A DNA stretch of 64,000 nt from Zoroaster sp. YZ-2022 (GCA_029582265.1 CM055837.1:17699967-17763966); one strand, 5' to 3'. Counted from the stretch's first letter, positions 45,011 to 56,606 are shown. Numbers and translations are program-made. Notes: a model not told the origin generated them from the sequence alone.

Positions 45011-46207
45011 AACCCTAACCTTCCCAAATCCTCCAAAATCCTCTTTGCTAAAGTGAAGGATTTTGAAGGATTGAGGTTACATGCTACATGCTCTTTGCTA
45101 ATGTGAAAGATTTTGGAGGATTGAGGTTATTAGGCATACTTGCCTTTCCATGGTACATGTACATCCATGTTTGTTGTAGTGATTGCAAGGTCAGTGCTTG
45201 GGTCAGTTGACACTGTTTATTGCTCCATGCATGCAGGGAGGGTCCCTGGCCATGTACATGTATCACAGATTAGCAACACATGTGTGCATACATGTCATGT
45301 GCTTGCTTTACTACTGAAGGATTTTGGAGGATTCAGGTTATGTGTAAGCAAATGGGCCTAGGGAGTTAGGAAGGATTCGGGTTATGTGTAAGCAAATGGG
45401 CCTAGGGAGTTAGGAAGGATTCAGGTTATGTGTAAGCAAATGGGCCTAGGGAGTTAGGAAGGATACAGGTTATGTGTAAGCAAATGGGCCTAGGGAGTTA
45501 GGAAGGATTCAGGTTATGTGTAAGCAAATGGGCCAAGGGAGTTAGGGAGGATTCAGGTTATGTGTAAGCAAATGGGCCGAGGGAGTTAGGAAGGATTCAG
45601 GTTATGTGTAAGCAAATGGGCCTAGGGAGTTAGGAAGGATTCAGGTTATGTGTAAGCAAATGGGCCTAGGGAGTTAGGAAGGATTCAGGTTATGTGTAAG
45701 CAAATGGGCCTAGGGAGTTAGGAAGGATTCAGGTTATGTGTAAGCAAATGGGCCTAGGGAGTTAGGAAGGATTCAGGTTATGTGTAAGCAAATGGGCCTA
45801 GGGAGTTAGGAAGGATTCAGGTTATGTGTAAGCAAATGGGCCTAGGGAGTTAGGAAGGATTCAGGTTATGTGTAAGCAAATGGGCCAAGGGAGTTAGGAA
45901 GGATTCAGGTTATGTGTAAGCAAATGGGCCTAGGGAGTTAGGAAGGATTCAGGTTATGTGTAAGCAAATGGGCCAAGGGAGTTAGGAAGGATTCAGGTTA
46001 TGTGTAAGCAAATGGGCCAAGGGAGTTAGGAAGGATTCAGGTTATGTGTAAGCAAATGGGCCTAGGGAGTTAGGAAGGATTCAGGTTATGTGTAAGCAAA
46101 TGGGCCAAGGGAGTTAGGAAGGATTCAGGTTATGTGTAAGCAAATGGGCCAAGGGAGTTAGGAAGGATTCAGGTTATGTGTAAGCAAATGGGCCAAGGGA
46201 GTTAGGG
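45011..46207. mobile_element. CCCTAAC-ended TTAA MITE with 20-copy terminal array
   Basis: This is the reverse orientation of the copies at 4.15 and 39.9 kb. The left end is AACCCTAACCTTCCCAAATC and the right end GGGAGTTAGGG, with TTAA at 45007-45010 and 46208-46211. The central body is about 320 bp; the remainder is the 44-bp array. It is the largest member of the family here. Confidence 0.88.
45331..46207. repeat. 44-bp tandem array, 20 copies
   Basis: ATTCAGGTTATGTGTAAGCA then AATGGGCCTAGGGAGTTAGG repeats with a strict 44-bp period from 45331 to the unit starting at 46167. Variation is mainly CCTAGGG versus CCAAGGG, which is patterned along the array and more frequent toward the right end. 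Confidence 0.97.
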
Positions 46208-46211
46208 TTAA

Positions 46212-46825
46212 AGTAGGTCATTGATCAGAGTATAAGCTATTTTTGGTTCAAAACTGTGTTTATATGTTTTTGATACACGATCCCACCGCGCTACAAGAAC
46301 GCTACAATCACGAACCGCTACCACACACACGAACCGCTATTAAACACAGTCTTGGAAACTTCGTATAATCTCCCCCCCCCCCCGAAAACGGGGGAAACCA
46401 CTACGCATGTGCCAATTTGAAATGCTCGCGCGGCAAACATTTTTGGTGCGCTGTAAAAAAAAGTTGGGCAACATGGGGTTGGGTAAGGTTATTTCTCCCA
46501 GAATTGGTCAGTATTTACCACAACTGTTCACATATTTTGGCACAAAATTATCCAACATTGGGCAATGGTAAACCAACGGTGTAATATGTTGACCAGTGTT
46601 GGGTAACACATCAACCGTGTTTGCCCAATATTTCAGCGGACTGCCGTGTTCACTGATCGACAGCTTTGGAAATAAGGTGTCCAAATTGGTTATTCTTTGA
46701 AAAACAGCGTGTTCAAATATTTAAGTTACAATACTTCTGTATGTGTATTACAAATAAAACAGGGAGTCCATTTAGCAAACTGGGCGTCCAAATGACACCC
46801 AAAGGTATTGCTGGCTAATGTTACG
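46212..46825. other. DNA with older element fragments
   Basis: A run of 11 C lies near 46372. At 46455-46640, TTGGGCAACATGGGGTTGGG and TGTTTGCCCAATATTT hint at a decayed inverted-repeat element. At 46670-46800 a single copy of the AAGGTGTCCAAA..TTACAATACTT segment is related to the tandem repeat at 56264. Confidence 0.5.
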
Positions 46826-46876
46826 GACATCGATTCCATGCCCTGTTGAAAGACTGCTCTGACCGTGACGATATTG
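46826..46876. mobile_element. family B MITE, right tip fragment
   Basis: GACATCGATTCCATGCCCTG then TTGAAAGACTGCTCTGACCG and GTGACGATATTG are the right-hand end of the family. It may be the missing half of 44874-45006. Confidence 0.8.
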
Positions 46877-47229
46877 TGCCTGTAAGCGTGAATGCATTTA
46901 TGTTAACAGAAGTGCAAAGGCCTAAAACCTTTAATCAAATTACTTTTACGCAAATGAGTAGTCGACTTCAGAACAAATTCGACGTGGAAATGAATACAAA
47001 CAAACTGAACGCATTTTCAACATGTTTTTGTTTACGGCACAATTTAATATGCTGAAACTTTTCTGGATCTCTCTGGATCTGGATTGTTTTACTCCGTAAA
47101 AGCGGTAAATCCGCATCACTACAGAGTTATTTATATACAAAACACTACTGCACATTATGTATGAGTTTAAATACATTAGGGCTTTAATTGCACCTCCAAA
47201 TGCATGATCCGTGGACTGCTAATTATAGA

Positions 47230-47690
47230 GCGTCATGGCCGACTGGTTTATCAGGACCATTATCAGATTAGAAAGACTTCAACGTACTTTTTCCATGTTG
47301 CAAACAATACGTGTGACGTGAAACGAGTATATGAATACGTTTACGTTCCGTCTTCTAATTGTTCCTACTCTCTTAATGTAAAAGAGTGAAAACCACTCTT
47401 TCAAAGAGCTATATGGCGGACAAGTCTTTTTAGAGTGGATAAAGAGTAAAATTGGTAGTGTATAAAGAGTGAATTGGTAGCCTTTTACTGTATTTTTCAA
47501 TCGAATCAGAGTGGGTTTTACACTCCAAATAAATACTTGTCCGCCATATAGCTCTTTAAAAGAGTGGTTTTCACTCTTTTACAGTATGGTCAGTCCTGAC
47601 TGCGACCGTGGTGTATATGTCCTCGAGGAAGACACTTAACCATAATTGCTTCTCTCCACCCATTAAGTAAATATGCACTTGTTGGCTTTT
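47230..47690 (+). mobile_element. tRNA-derived SINE, copy E, interrupted
   Basis: The A-box part (GTCATGGCCGACTGGTTTAT) lies at 47230-47283 and the body (GACTGCGACCGTGGTGTATA, TCCTCGAGGAAGACACTTAA) resumes at about 47597. Between them is about 300 bp that includes a complete MITE at 47377-47583. Confidence 0.7.
47377..47583. mobile_element. 207-bp MITE with 48-bp inverted repeats
   Basis: TGTAAAAGAGTGAAAACCAC then TCTTTCAAAGAGCTATATGG and CGGACAAG is mirrored at the right end with a single indel. The interior is short and contains three further AAAGAGTRAAATTGGTAG-like words. The target duplication is not clear. Confidence 0.9.
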
Positions 47691-47991
47691 GTGTTTGATA
47701 AGCCCTGTCCACCAAAATGAAAGCAATGGAGCTGTATAATAGGCAACCTTTATCAACGCGCAGCCATTTTGTTTTTCTTTCATACACATTCCTGTGACCA
47801 AACGAAGGCTGGAAGGGAAAATAGTCTGTCCCTTGTATTCAATGATTGTATATAATCGTATACTCGTATATCATCGTATTTTTGTACAGGGAATCTGACA
47901 TAAAGGTCTCTGCTCCCCTGTATGATAATTTATTCCACATTTTAAAGTATTCTACATACATTTCAGTTATTTGTGGTCGAAAATTACAATA

Positions 47992-48443
47992 AACATGTTC
48001 AAAAGTATTTTGACTTAATCATAAGTCCCCTTTTCCTAATTTTTATGAAATAAATTTTCATTAGAAAAATATTTCTAATATACTACTCAAAACAATTTAG
48101 GGAACACCGGAATAATCTCAGTTAAAGCAAGATCATTTATTTCAGATAAACACAATGTTTCACAGAATTGATGAGAAACAACTGCACAATGAAACAGATG
48201 ATAAAGGATGCATGTAGTGATTACACATTTCATGACATGACTACTGAAAGAGAGAGGGGGTTGCAAATGAAAATCCCGGTTCATGGAACATTTCAAACCT
48301 ATTTGATGTTGAAAATCCGGTGTTCCCTAAATTGTTTTGAGTAGTATATTTCTAAATTCGACTTTAGGCCTATTTATCAAAATTTATTTCATAAAAACTA
48401 GGAAAAGTGGACTTATGATTAAGTCAAAATACTTTTGAACATG
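47992..48443. mobile_element. palindromic element split by a TA-type MITE
   Basis: AACATGTTCAAAAGTATTTT, GACTTAATCATAAGTCC and TATGAAATAAATTTT on the left are mirrored on the right (48347-48443). The MITE at 48083-48344 sits in what was its centre. Confidence 0.82.
48083..48344. mobile_element. TA-type MITE, near-identical copy 1
   Basis: The tips CTACTCAAAACAATTTAGGG then AACACCGG and CCGGTGTTCCCTAAATTG then TTTTGAGTAG are perfect mirror images, flanked by TA. It matches 50445-50706 with only two or three differences over 262 bp. Confidence 0.93.
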
Positions 48444-49036
48444 TTAATAATTATGTCAGACGGAATCACTTTTAAGATGTTTGGTACATAACCAGCTTTT
48501 GAAAAATAATTAAGCCTTTGATATACTAATGAAAGTTTGTATATTCACGAGCACATCAGCGATGTTACGGCAGAATCAGATGCACCATTATGGTTGATTT
48601 GTGCATAACGGTTGATTGGATTTCTCATCTTTACACACGTTAGTTTTCTTAATTGTGTTTGTTGTTAAGTTAACTGAGTGTTAACAGTGAGTGAGTGAGA
48701 CAGTGAACTTCCTGACGTAAACACTGTTTCTTGGGCAAGGTTAGGAGTTTTTAATTTTGTGCACTTTTCGTGCTGCTGTGAAACTGGGATCCTTGTGTGA
48801 TCTCACAAACAGCGCCCTCATGTGTCAAGAATAAGCATGAACATTTAAACAAAGTTAGACAATAAACCCAGTCATCACTTTTTCCCAAAATAGGTTTTCC
48901 TTTTTGCCTAAATTGTCTAGAAGTAGAAGCATGGATATTTGGTAAAATATGTATTTTCATAACATTGTATTTCATAGACCTTTAAAAGAGGGTCATGTAA
49001 TTTCTGCTAACGAAACCAATGATTCCTCAATAGCTA
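48444..49036. other. unassigned intergenic DNA
   Basis: No gene or recognised repeat beyond short low-complexity stretches. Confidence 0.4.
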
Positions 49037-49245
49037 CAGGGACAATATTGTCGCGATCAACAGGGCACGGAATCGGACTGGTAGTTAACTCAGTGACTGA
49101 AAATAATACCCCCATAAGGTCATATTACCGTTGCTGCTGCATAAATGAGCCAGTAATTTTCAGTCACTGTGTTCACCTTAAACTAAGGACACCGATTTCA
49201 TGCCCTGTTGAAAGTCTGCTCTGATCGTGACGATATTGTCCATTT
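49037..49245. mobile_element. family B MITE
   Basis: AGGGACAATATTGTCGCGAT to GATCGTGACGATATTGTCC with the usual central GTTGCTGCTGCATAAATGAG. The flanks are not clean TTAA in this copy. Confidence 0.87.
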
Positions 49246-49370
49246 AGTGTTAACATTATACCAACGGTTTATACTACATGAACACGAGGGCTACATCCTG
49301 CTGTGCTGATGAGTATGTAAGAAAAATGCAGACATATCATATCGCATGTATACATTGCTAACTTCAGTTA

Positions 49371-49940
49371 AAGGGAGGGCACAGCTTTGGGTATGAACAA
49401 ATTATCAAATGAAATCATTACTATCTCAAAATTTAGTGTAAAGTTGGAACATGTATCGATTAATCTTGGTCGATATCGATTTTTTCATCCACGATATATT
49501 GCGATTTTCGATAGTATCGCGATTATTATTTTCATTCAAACATGATTGCTTTAGAGCCGACAACCACAAGTATATACCCCTCTACAAGCGTCACAATAAA
49601 TCACAAATTCGTTTGCATCGTGTGTATGTACTTCTGAAGTAGTTCACTTTTGTTTCTCACTTCCAAAAGCTGAAAAGACTGTTCTAATTTTGTTTCCATG
49701 GAATTTCTGACTTGACTCACAATGGCAATTGTTTTTTTTTAAATCGCGATATATTTTTTAATCGCGATTTGCCGATATCTCGATAACTTAAAGCTTCTCG
49801 ATATCGTAATCGAATAAAAAAGGGTATCGCGATATTCGATATTATCGTGTTATGGCCCAAGCTTAGTATCAATCATCCATCGAAATGATTTCGTCCAAAG
49901 GACTTTCATCCTAAAGAAAACAGAAATTGTTATTCGAATT
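49371..49940. mobile_element. AGGGAAGGTAC-type MITE relic split by a hAT-like element
   Basis: The left tip AGGGAGGGCACAGCTTTGGG follows TTAA and leads to TTTAGTGTAAAGTTGGAAC. After the hAT insertion the host resumes with CATCCATCGAAATGATTTCG. The right end of the host was not located precisely. Confidence 0.6.
49461..49865. mobile_element. hAT-like MITE, 405 bp, with 8-bp TSD
   Basis: GTATCGAT (49453-49460) and GTATCAAT (49866-49873) flank the insert, and the uninterrupted host at about 41517 reads GTATCAAT once. The tips are TAATCTTGGTCGATATCG and TATGGCCCAAGCTTA. The ends contain many CGATATCG-type palindromes. It is an inverted relative of 59657-60069. Confidence 0.87.
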
Positions 49941-50444
49941 TACAAAAAGTTGCTGGGCAACAAATAAACAAAATATATGTATATAACAGCTTTTGTTGTC
50001 TTTTATAAAGATGTGACCTGTTACAACAAAATGAGCGTAAAGTCGCACTATACCATTTCACAGTACAGCGGGAAAAGTGAAAAATTGGAGGGGAGGTCTC
50101 ATTTTTTTGTTATTATAATATTTGCAATTTGTAAATCTCCTCATATTGAATTCCAAATTTTCAGTTCGATCAGACAATTAAAAACCTCAATTTCAGGCCA
50201 ATTTCATTGGTAGCTTTTATCATGTTCTAACAAACAATTTGAAACAAAGATGGAAACAAAGCCACAAATCCCCCTCTGGTGGTCTGGGGGATCACTGTAA
50301 CCCCAAGTGTTATATATCATTGGAAAGCTCTTGTTCTACTGAATCCAGAAATACCAATTGTTTAAATTTCCGACTTTAAGCTCATTTTGTGGTGACGGGC
50401 CACAGATGTTAGCCCCTATTACAAGGTTAATTTTATAATATATA
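49875..50444. other. unassigned DNA
   Basis: No gene is seen. The stretch 50260-50405 is GC-richer (GGTGGTCTGGGGGATCACTG) and may be another decayed element. Confidence 0.4.
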
Positions 50445-50706
50445 CTACTCAAAACAATTTAGGGAACACCGGAATAATCTCAGTTAAAGCAAGATCATTT
50501 ATTTCAGATAAACACAATGTTTCACAGAATTGATGAGAAACAACTGCACAATGAAACAGATGATAAAGGATGCATGTAGTGATTACACATTTCATGACAT
50601 GACTACTGAAAGAGAGAGGGGGTTGCAAATGAAAATCCCGGTTCATGGAACATTTCAAACCTATTTGATGTTAAAAATCCGGTGTTCCCTAATTTGTTTT
50701 GAGTAG
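50445..50706. mobile_element. TA-type MITE, near-identical copy 2
   Basis: Same as 48083-48344: CTACTCAAAACAATTTAGGG to TTTTGAGTAG, TA on both sides. Differences include GTTGAAAAT versus GTTAAAAAT and one base lost near the right tip. Confidence 0.93.
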
Positions 50707-50844
50707 TATATTTCTTGAAAAGTAAAGAGGGTTGGATTGAACGTACGTTACCAAATACATGTATCGTTTACATAATAGGTTAATTGTTTGTCTTGTTTTG
50801 GGAATTTACATGTATACCTTTGAATGGTGGAAGTACAATAATCT

Positions 50845-50967
50845 GGAGGATTACTGTGGCGGTGGTGATGTCTCTGGCTGGTTGTGGAGGATTACTGTGG
50901 CGGTGGTGATGTCTCTGGCTGGTTGTGGAGGGTTACTGTGGCGGTGGTGATGTCTCTGGCTGGTTGT
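50845..50967. repeat. 41-bp tandem repeat, 3 copies
   Basis: GGAGGATTACTGTGGCGGTG then GTGATGTCTCTGGCTGGTTG and T, starting at 50845, 50886 and 50927. Copies are nearly identical. Confidence 0.95.
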
Positions 50968-51332
50968 GGTAGCCTTTTAGTGTTTTTAACTGAATGCTGG
51001 TATTTCATTTTAATGTGTTTGATTTTAATTCATTTTTCTATACTTATTTATTGTATATTTTCATTGGAAGACTGAACCTTTTGTTTATAGGAATTGAACA
51101 ATTCCTCCTCAGTCTTGCCATCTCCACATTTATTAATTTCAATTATATTCTCGGTATTCTCTGGTATTCTCGTTAAATGCAAATGTTCAGTTTTTCATAG
51201 AACTTGATGAAAGTTGATGATATTAAACTTCCCTTGAAATATTTCTGTCCCAGGGGATATCGTTTTAGCACGAATAAGTGACATTATCATCCAAATACAA
51301 AATAATACAATGGGAATGTAAAGTACATTGGA

Positions 51333-52630
51333 AAAATGGAGGAACATGTACATTAGATAGATGAAGGAGGGAGTGGAGAGGGATGGAGGAACATGTACAT
51401 TAGATAGATGAAGGAGGGAGGGAAGAGGGATGGAGGAACATGTATACATTAGATAGATGGAGGAGGGAGGAGAGAGGGATGGAGGAACATGTATATTAGA
51501 TAGATGGAGGAGGGAGGAGAGAGGGATGGAGGAACATGTACATTAGATAGATGGAGGAGGGAGGAGAGAGGGATGGAGGAACATGTACATTAGATAGATG
51601 GAGGAGGGCTTAGAGAGGGATGGAGGTACATTTACGGTACATTAGATAGATGAAGGAGGCAGGGGAGAGGATGGAGGAACATGTACATTAGATAGATGGA
51701 GGAGGAGAGAGAGGATGGAGGAACATGTACATTAGATAGATGGAGGAGGCAGGGGAGAGGATGGAGGAACATGTACATTAGATAGATGAGGGAGGGAGGG
51801 AGGGGATGGAGGAACATGTACATTAGATAGATGAAGGAGGGAGAGGAGAGGATGGAGGATCATGTACATTAGATAGATGAAGGAGGGAGGAGGGATGGAG
51901 GAACATGGATGAAGGGAGGGAGGAGAGGGATGGAGGAACATGTACATTAGATAGATGAAGGAGGAAGGAGAGGAGAGGAGAGGAGGGAACATGTACATTA
52001 GATAAGATGAAGGAGGGAGGAGAGGATGGAGGAACATGTACATTAGATAGATGAAGAGGAGGGGAGAGGATGGAGGAACTTCGTGTACATTAGATAGAGG
52101 AGAGGGAGGGATGGAGAACATGTACATTAGATAGATGAAGGCGAGAGGAGAGGGATGAACATGTACATTGTGATGAAGGAGGGAGGGAGGGATGGAGGAA
52201 CATGTACATTAGATAGATGAAGGAGGGAGGGAGGGATTGGAGGAACATGTACATTAGATAGATGGAGGAGGGAGAGGGAGGATGGAGGAACATGTACATT
52301 AGATAGATGGACAGGAGAGGAGGGATGGAGGAACAGTACATTAGATTAGATGAAGGAGGCAGGAGAGGAACAAACGTACATTAAGATATGGACAGGATAC
52401 CGGATGGAGGAACATGTACATTAGATGAATGGAGGAGGCAGGAGAGGACGGAGGAATTTATTCAGAAATGAAGGAGGGAGGAGGGGGATGGAGAGACATG
52501 TACGATAGATAGATGAAACAATGGAGGATCATGTACATTAGATAGATGGAGGAGGGAGAGGAGAGGATGAAGAACATGTACATTAGATAGATGAAAGGGA
52601 GGAGGATGAGGGAGAGGGGAGGGAGAGGAT
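51333..52630. repeat. GA-rich minisatellite, about 1.3 kb
   Basis: About 25 imperfect units of roughly 45-60 bp carry GATGGAGGAACATGTACATT then AGATAGATGGAGGAGGGAGG. Unit length varies because the GAGGGAGG part expands and contracts. The complementary strand gives long frames with a repeated YLMYMFLHP motif, which are composition artefacts. Confidence 0.95.
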
Positions 52631-52699
52631 TGACTACTAAAGCCAGGATACAAAGTGAACTTAAACATTGTGACTCATTCAATCTCCATATTCATTTAA

Positions 52700-53090
52700 T
52701 AAATACAAAAATTATAAACAAAAGTCAAGTGTTATTACATCAGCAAACGTTTAAACGTTCAATTTTGGTTGTTTTATGTACAATATCTTGTATTCAAAGA
52801 GATTAAGGCACAACCTTACAAAATTTGTGTCAAGTGTCATTATTGCCAAGAATCTAGGACAGAATTCTCTTCCCTAAACCTATACAAGGGTACTTTTTCA
52901 TTAATTCCATATTATAATAAATACAAAAAATATAAACAAAAGTCAAGTGTTATTACACAGCGCAGTAAACGTTCACATTTTGGTTGTTTTATGTATATCT
53001 TGATTCAAAGAGATTAAGCACTTACAGAAATAGAAACAGTTATTATTGATACTCATCATGACTTACTAATGTATATCTTGATTCAAAGGG
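52700..53090. other. diverged direct repeat next to the 81-bp array
   Basis: AACAAAAGTCAAGTGTTATT occurs at about 52719 and 52932, each followed by AAACGTTCA and TTTTGGTTGTTTTATG, so about 210 bp have been duplicated. There is no gene. Confidence 0.6.
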
Positions 53091-53618
53091 CAAATATACT
53101 CATAAACAGTTTGCCAACATTACCAATGTTGTACCTTCCCTTCAATGTATATCTTGATTCAAAGAGAGTAAGCATACTCATAGAAGCAGTTTTGCCATCA
53201 TTACCAATGTTGTACCTTCCCTTCAATGTATACCTTGATTCAAAGAGAGTAAGCGTATTCATAGAAGCAGTTTTGCCAACATTACTAATGTTGTACCTTC
53301 CCTCTAATGTGTATTCTTGATTCAAAGAGAGTAAGCACACTCATAGAAGCAGTTTTGCCAACATTACCAATGCTGTACCTTCCCTCTAATGTATATTTTG
53401 ATTAAAAGCGAGTAGGCATACTCATAGAAGCAGTTTAGTCAACATTACCAACGTTGTACCTTCCCTTCAATATATCTTGATTCAAAGAGAGCATACTCGT
53501 AGAAGCAGTTTGCCAACATTACCAATGCTGTACCTTCCCTCTAATGTATATCTTGATTCAAAGAGAATAAGCATACTCATAGAAGCAGTTTTGCCAACAT
53601 TACCAATGACTTCTCTTT
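53091..53618. repeat. 81-bp tandem array, about 6.5 copies
   Basis: TTGCCAACATTACCAATGTT then GTACCTTCCCTTCAATGTAT and so on, with several units shortened to about 75 bp by small deletions. It is followed by the GATGTTTACTTATATGTCAA tail shared with 29.9 and 31.1 kb. Confidence 0.93.
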
Positions 53619-53635
53619 AAGATGTTTACTTATAT

Positions 53636-53735
53636 GTCAAGCTTAGTCTGGGTATACACTATGTATAACACTACAGTGTACTTTCACCTCAATCTACATG
53701 TACATCATGACAATACGATCTTTACGCTGCGTATT
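53636..53735. repeat. tail segment shared with 31072-31165
   Basis: TGTCAAGCTTAGTCTGGGTA to TTTACGCTGCGTATTTA. Here it is uninterrupted from the array, giving the empty site for the insertions at 29896 and 30282. Confidence 0.88.
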
Positions 53736-53739
53736 TATG

Positions 53740-54700
53740 TCAGTACTTTGGAGTAAACCTAATCCCATTGGAACATCTTATGCGCAGGTCCTTGTTCTAA
53801 AGAGGATATTTTAAAAGCTAAGAGAAAAAACGAAGACATGTTTTTAATTGTGTTTTTTATTTCTTTATTTTATTTGCTGCTGCTGCGGTTGCTGCTGTTG
53901 TTGTTGCAATTATAGCATAACCATGAAGGAATCCCAGCATTTCCTTCATCCATATGGTATAGACCTAAATAATGTAGGTCTATACAATATTTAATGTGCT
54001 GAAAGGGCACGGACGCAAGACGAAGTACCACATGGAATTGACTGCGGGGTGATTTGGCCCAGGCTGTACACAAAACACGGCAGCACCGAGGCATGGCACT
54101 GGAATGAACCCGCGGCATTTGCGTAATTTCGTCAGACGCGTAAATCGTTGTCAATTAAAAATTGACAACCGCGTTATTTCCATGTCTATCTATATATAAC
54201 TTGTGCGGTTTTAAATGGCATTCTCAGAGTACATAATAATGACTTGAAAGAAACACAGATAGGGCCTATTATATCGTGCGTCGGTATGGCAATATTTGTA
54301 TGTTAAAGCCTGTATATACATAATATTGTTTATCTCGAGAAAGCTAATGGTTTTACAGACAGATTTACATGAAACTTATTTAGTGTAAAGTTGATGATGT
54401 CATCAAACATCCCTTGAAATATATCTGTCTGAGGTGTTATCATTTTAGCAAAATTGGAAAAGAAAGTTTCTGAAACTTTCTCAAGTTGGTTGTTTAATGT
54501 ATATCTTTATTCAAAGAAAGTAGGAATACCGGTACTTTTAAAAGTAGTTTTACCAATGGTTCATTCCACCAGGTTGGGGCAAGCTTTGTGATGGGAGTCC
54601 CTATTACGTAGATAAATGTACCATTTATTATCATTTATTGTGACTCCAAATTAACATTATTGTAACTTCCTATTCAAGGCACTGATACTAATTCCACTAA
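53740..54700. other. intergenic DNA with MITE relic
   Basis: A CTG/TTG-rich run lies at 53877-53905. From 54360 to 54550 a decayed AGGGAAGGTAC-type MITE is seen (ATTTAGTGTAAAGTTGATGA, TATCTGTCTGAGGTGTTATC). No gene is supported, though the minus-strand frame 53870-54154 is somewhat GC-richer. Confidence 0.45.
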
Positions 54701-54708
54701 CTTATATT

Positions 54709-55068
54709 TAATAATAATAATAATAATAATAATAATGTGTGGACTTATATAGTGCACGTATCCACCAACTGAGTGGTGCTCAAGGCGCATTATATTATTA
54801 CCCCTGCTCATAAGGCTCATAAATCATTCCTGAAACCATCTCAGCTCCCTGGGGAGTATACAGCTCAATTGCTGCCATTACAGCGCATATAGGGCTAATC
54901 AACTAACTCTGCCCTCACAGGTACCCATTTAACCCCTGGGTGGAGAGAAGCAATTATGGTTAAGTGTCTTGCTCAAGGACACAAATGTCACAGCCGGGTT
55001 TCGAACCCACATTCTGCTGCTAACACCAGAACTTGGGTCCGGTAAGCTAGACCGCTCGGCCACGGCTT
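54709..55068 (-). mobile_element. tRNA-derived SINE, copy D, full length
   Basis: In minus orientation: head GCCGTGGCCGAGCGGTCTAG (A box), B box GGTTCGAAACCC, then GTGTCCTTGAGCAAGACACT, GGGTACCTGTGAGGGCAGAG, GTATACTCCCCAGGGAGCTG, ATAAGTCCACAC and a tail of (TTA)n at 54709-54735. It is the longest copy and shows the trinucleotide tail. Confidence 0.9.
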
Positions 55069-55277
55069 AAGGAAGTTATAAGCTTTCATTTCAGACAATA
55101 AACGAATAAATCTGTCAAGGATTAATACCGGTAAATCAAAAACTCAAATTCTAATCCTCGGGTTGCACGTGACCACACAATTTATTTTATGTAACGGGTT
55201 GAGGGCGTGGGCAGTCTTCTGATTGGCCAGCGCGGCTGTCAATCAGAATCCAAAGCTCTTTAAAACGTTGCTTCTTT

Positions 55278-55278
<1 letters not shown>

Positions 55279-55308
<30 letters not shown>
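55279..55308. repeat. poly(T) run
   Basis: About 29 consecutive T. It is followed by a short ATTTATTT run at 55337-55353. Confidence 0.97.
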
Positions 55309-55309
<1 letters not shown>

Positions 55310-55311
<2 letters not shown>

Positions 55312-56065
55312 TTTACGACATCTGACTTTCATAATTTTATTTATTTATTTATTTGGTTTAAGAATGATATTCAATCGCTTTATAAATTCTATTTTGTGGA
55401 TCGTCTTAGCCAAATACGGGCGATATATCAATACTTTCACAACGTGTACATACTGAGCTGAAATGTTCATTGGTAAGTTTTGTTTTTGAATATCTTCATC
55501 CACGTGAATAAAGGCACAGTTTATAAACTAGTCTACATTATATTGGTAAAATAAATACATCCATTATACAGAATCCAGAGTCATGCATTATATAACCAAC
55601 CGGTGAAAGTTATAACTTAATTCATTGCGCCGTAAAAACAAAATGCATTAGGGCATTTGGAATTCAATCTTTTGTGGAATGATTGTCTCCGGATATCGTA
55701 AATTTATTGATTGGGAAATAATCTGATTAGTTGCACTCAATTGATATGCACAGGACAGGAGACAGACTTATAATATCAAGGGTTGATATCCATCATCGAA
55801 TTTCATTTTCATCATTTTCATCCATCAATGGATGTAGCCCTCCTCATGCATCTGCCGTTCATCTCTATTTATTCATGCTGTTTCTACGTCGTCTCTCCAT
55901 CTTCTTCTTTTTTGTCTGCCTCTTCTCCTTTTCCCTGTTCGTGGTTGCCACTCCATTAGTCTCTTTGTCCATCTATTATATTTTCTTCGGGCTTTGCACC
56001 AAGTCAATGCAATTTCAATATTTATTTAGTTGATAGCATCAATAATGTATGGAGCTTTCAAGTAA
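55310..56065. other. AT-rich intergenic DNA
   Basis: A pyrimidine-rich frame at 55731-56033 has no recognised domain. Nothing else is seen. Confidence 0.4.
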
Positions 56066-56263
56066 ACTGTGCGTTTTTGGTTATTTCGGGAACCGGATAC
56101 CCGAAATTGTAAATCTTGCGGCTACCCGGGTAGCCGAAAAACAAGTTTCTCTTGTTTTATTAGAGTCATAAGAAATAGGGACCTACTGTATTAAATTTCA
56201 CACCAAGGGAATTACCAGGATTTAGAAATAAGGTGTCCAAACTTGCTGGAAATTTGAAAACGG

Positions 56264-56492
56264 GGTGTCCCAACTGTTCACTTACAATACTTGTACATGT
56301 AAATGACAGATAAAATAGGGTGTCCTAAATTGAAACAGGGTGTCCCAACTGTTCACTTACAATACTTGTACATGTAAATGACAGATAAAAATAGGGTGTC
56401 CTAAATTGAAACAGGGTGTCCCAACTGTTCACTTACAATACTTTTACATGTAAATGACAGATAAAATAAGGTGTCCTAAATTGAAACAGGGT
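56264..56492. repeat. 76-77 bp tandem repeat, 3 copies
   Basis: GTGTCCCAACTGTTCACTTA then CAATACTTGTACATGTAAAT and GACAGATAAAATAGGGTGTC, starting at 56264, 56340 and 56417. Confidence 0.93.
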
Positions 56493-56606
56493 GTCCACAC
56501 CCAGACACCCCTCTGTGTAACACTACGTTTCAGACCTCTATATTAAAAACGACTCGTAGTATCCCCATTCCCCACACACATTTTGTTCACAGATAAATTG
56601 GAGACT

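Noticed and set aside
2836..46211. Telomere-like TTAGGG/CCCTAA sequences
   Set aside because: Only single GTTAGGG or CCCTAAC words occur, always at MITE ends; there is no tandem TTAGGG array.
51732..52341. Leu/Met/Pro-rich repeat proteins on the minus strand
   Set aside because: They are translations of the GA-rich minisatellite; unit lengths vary and break any common frame.
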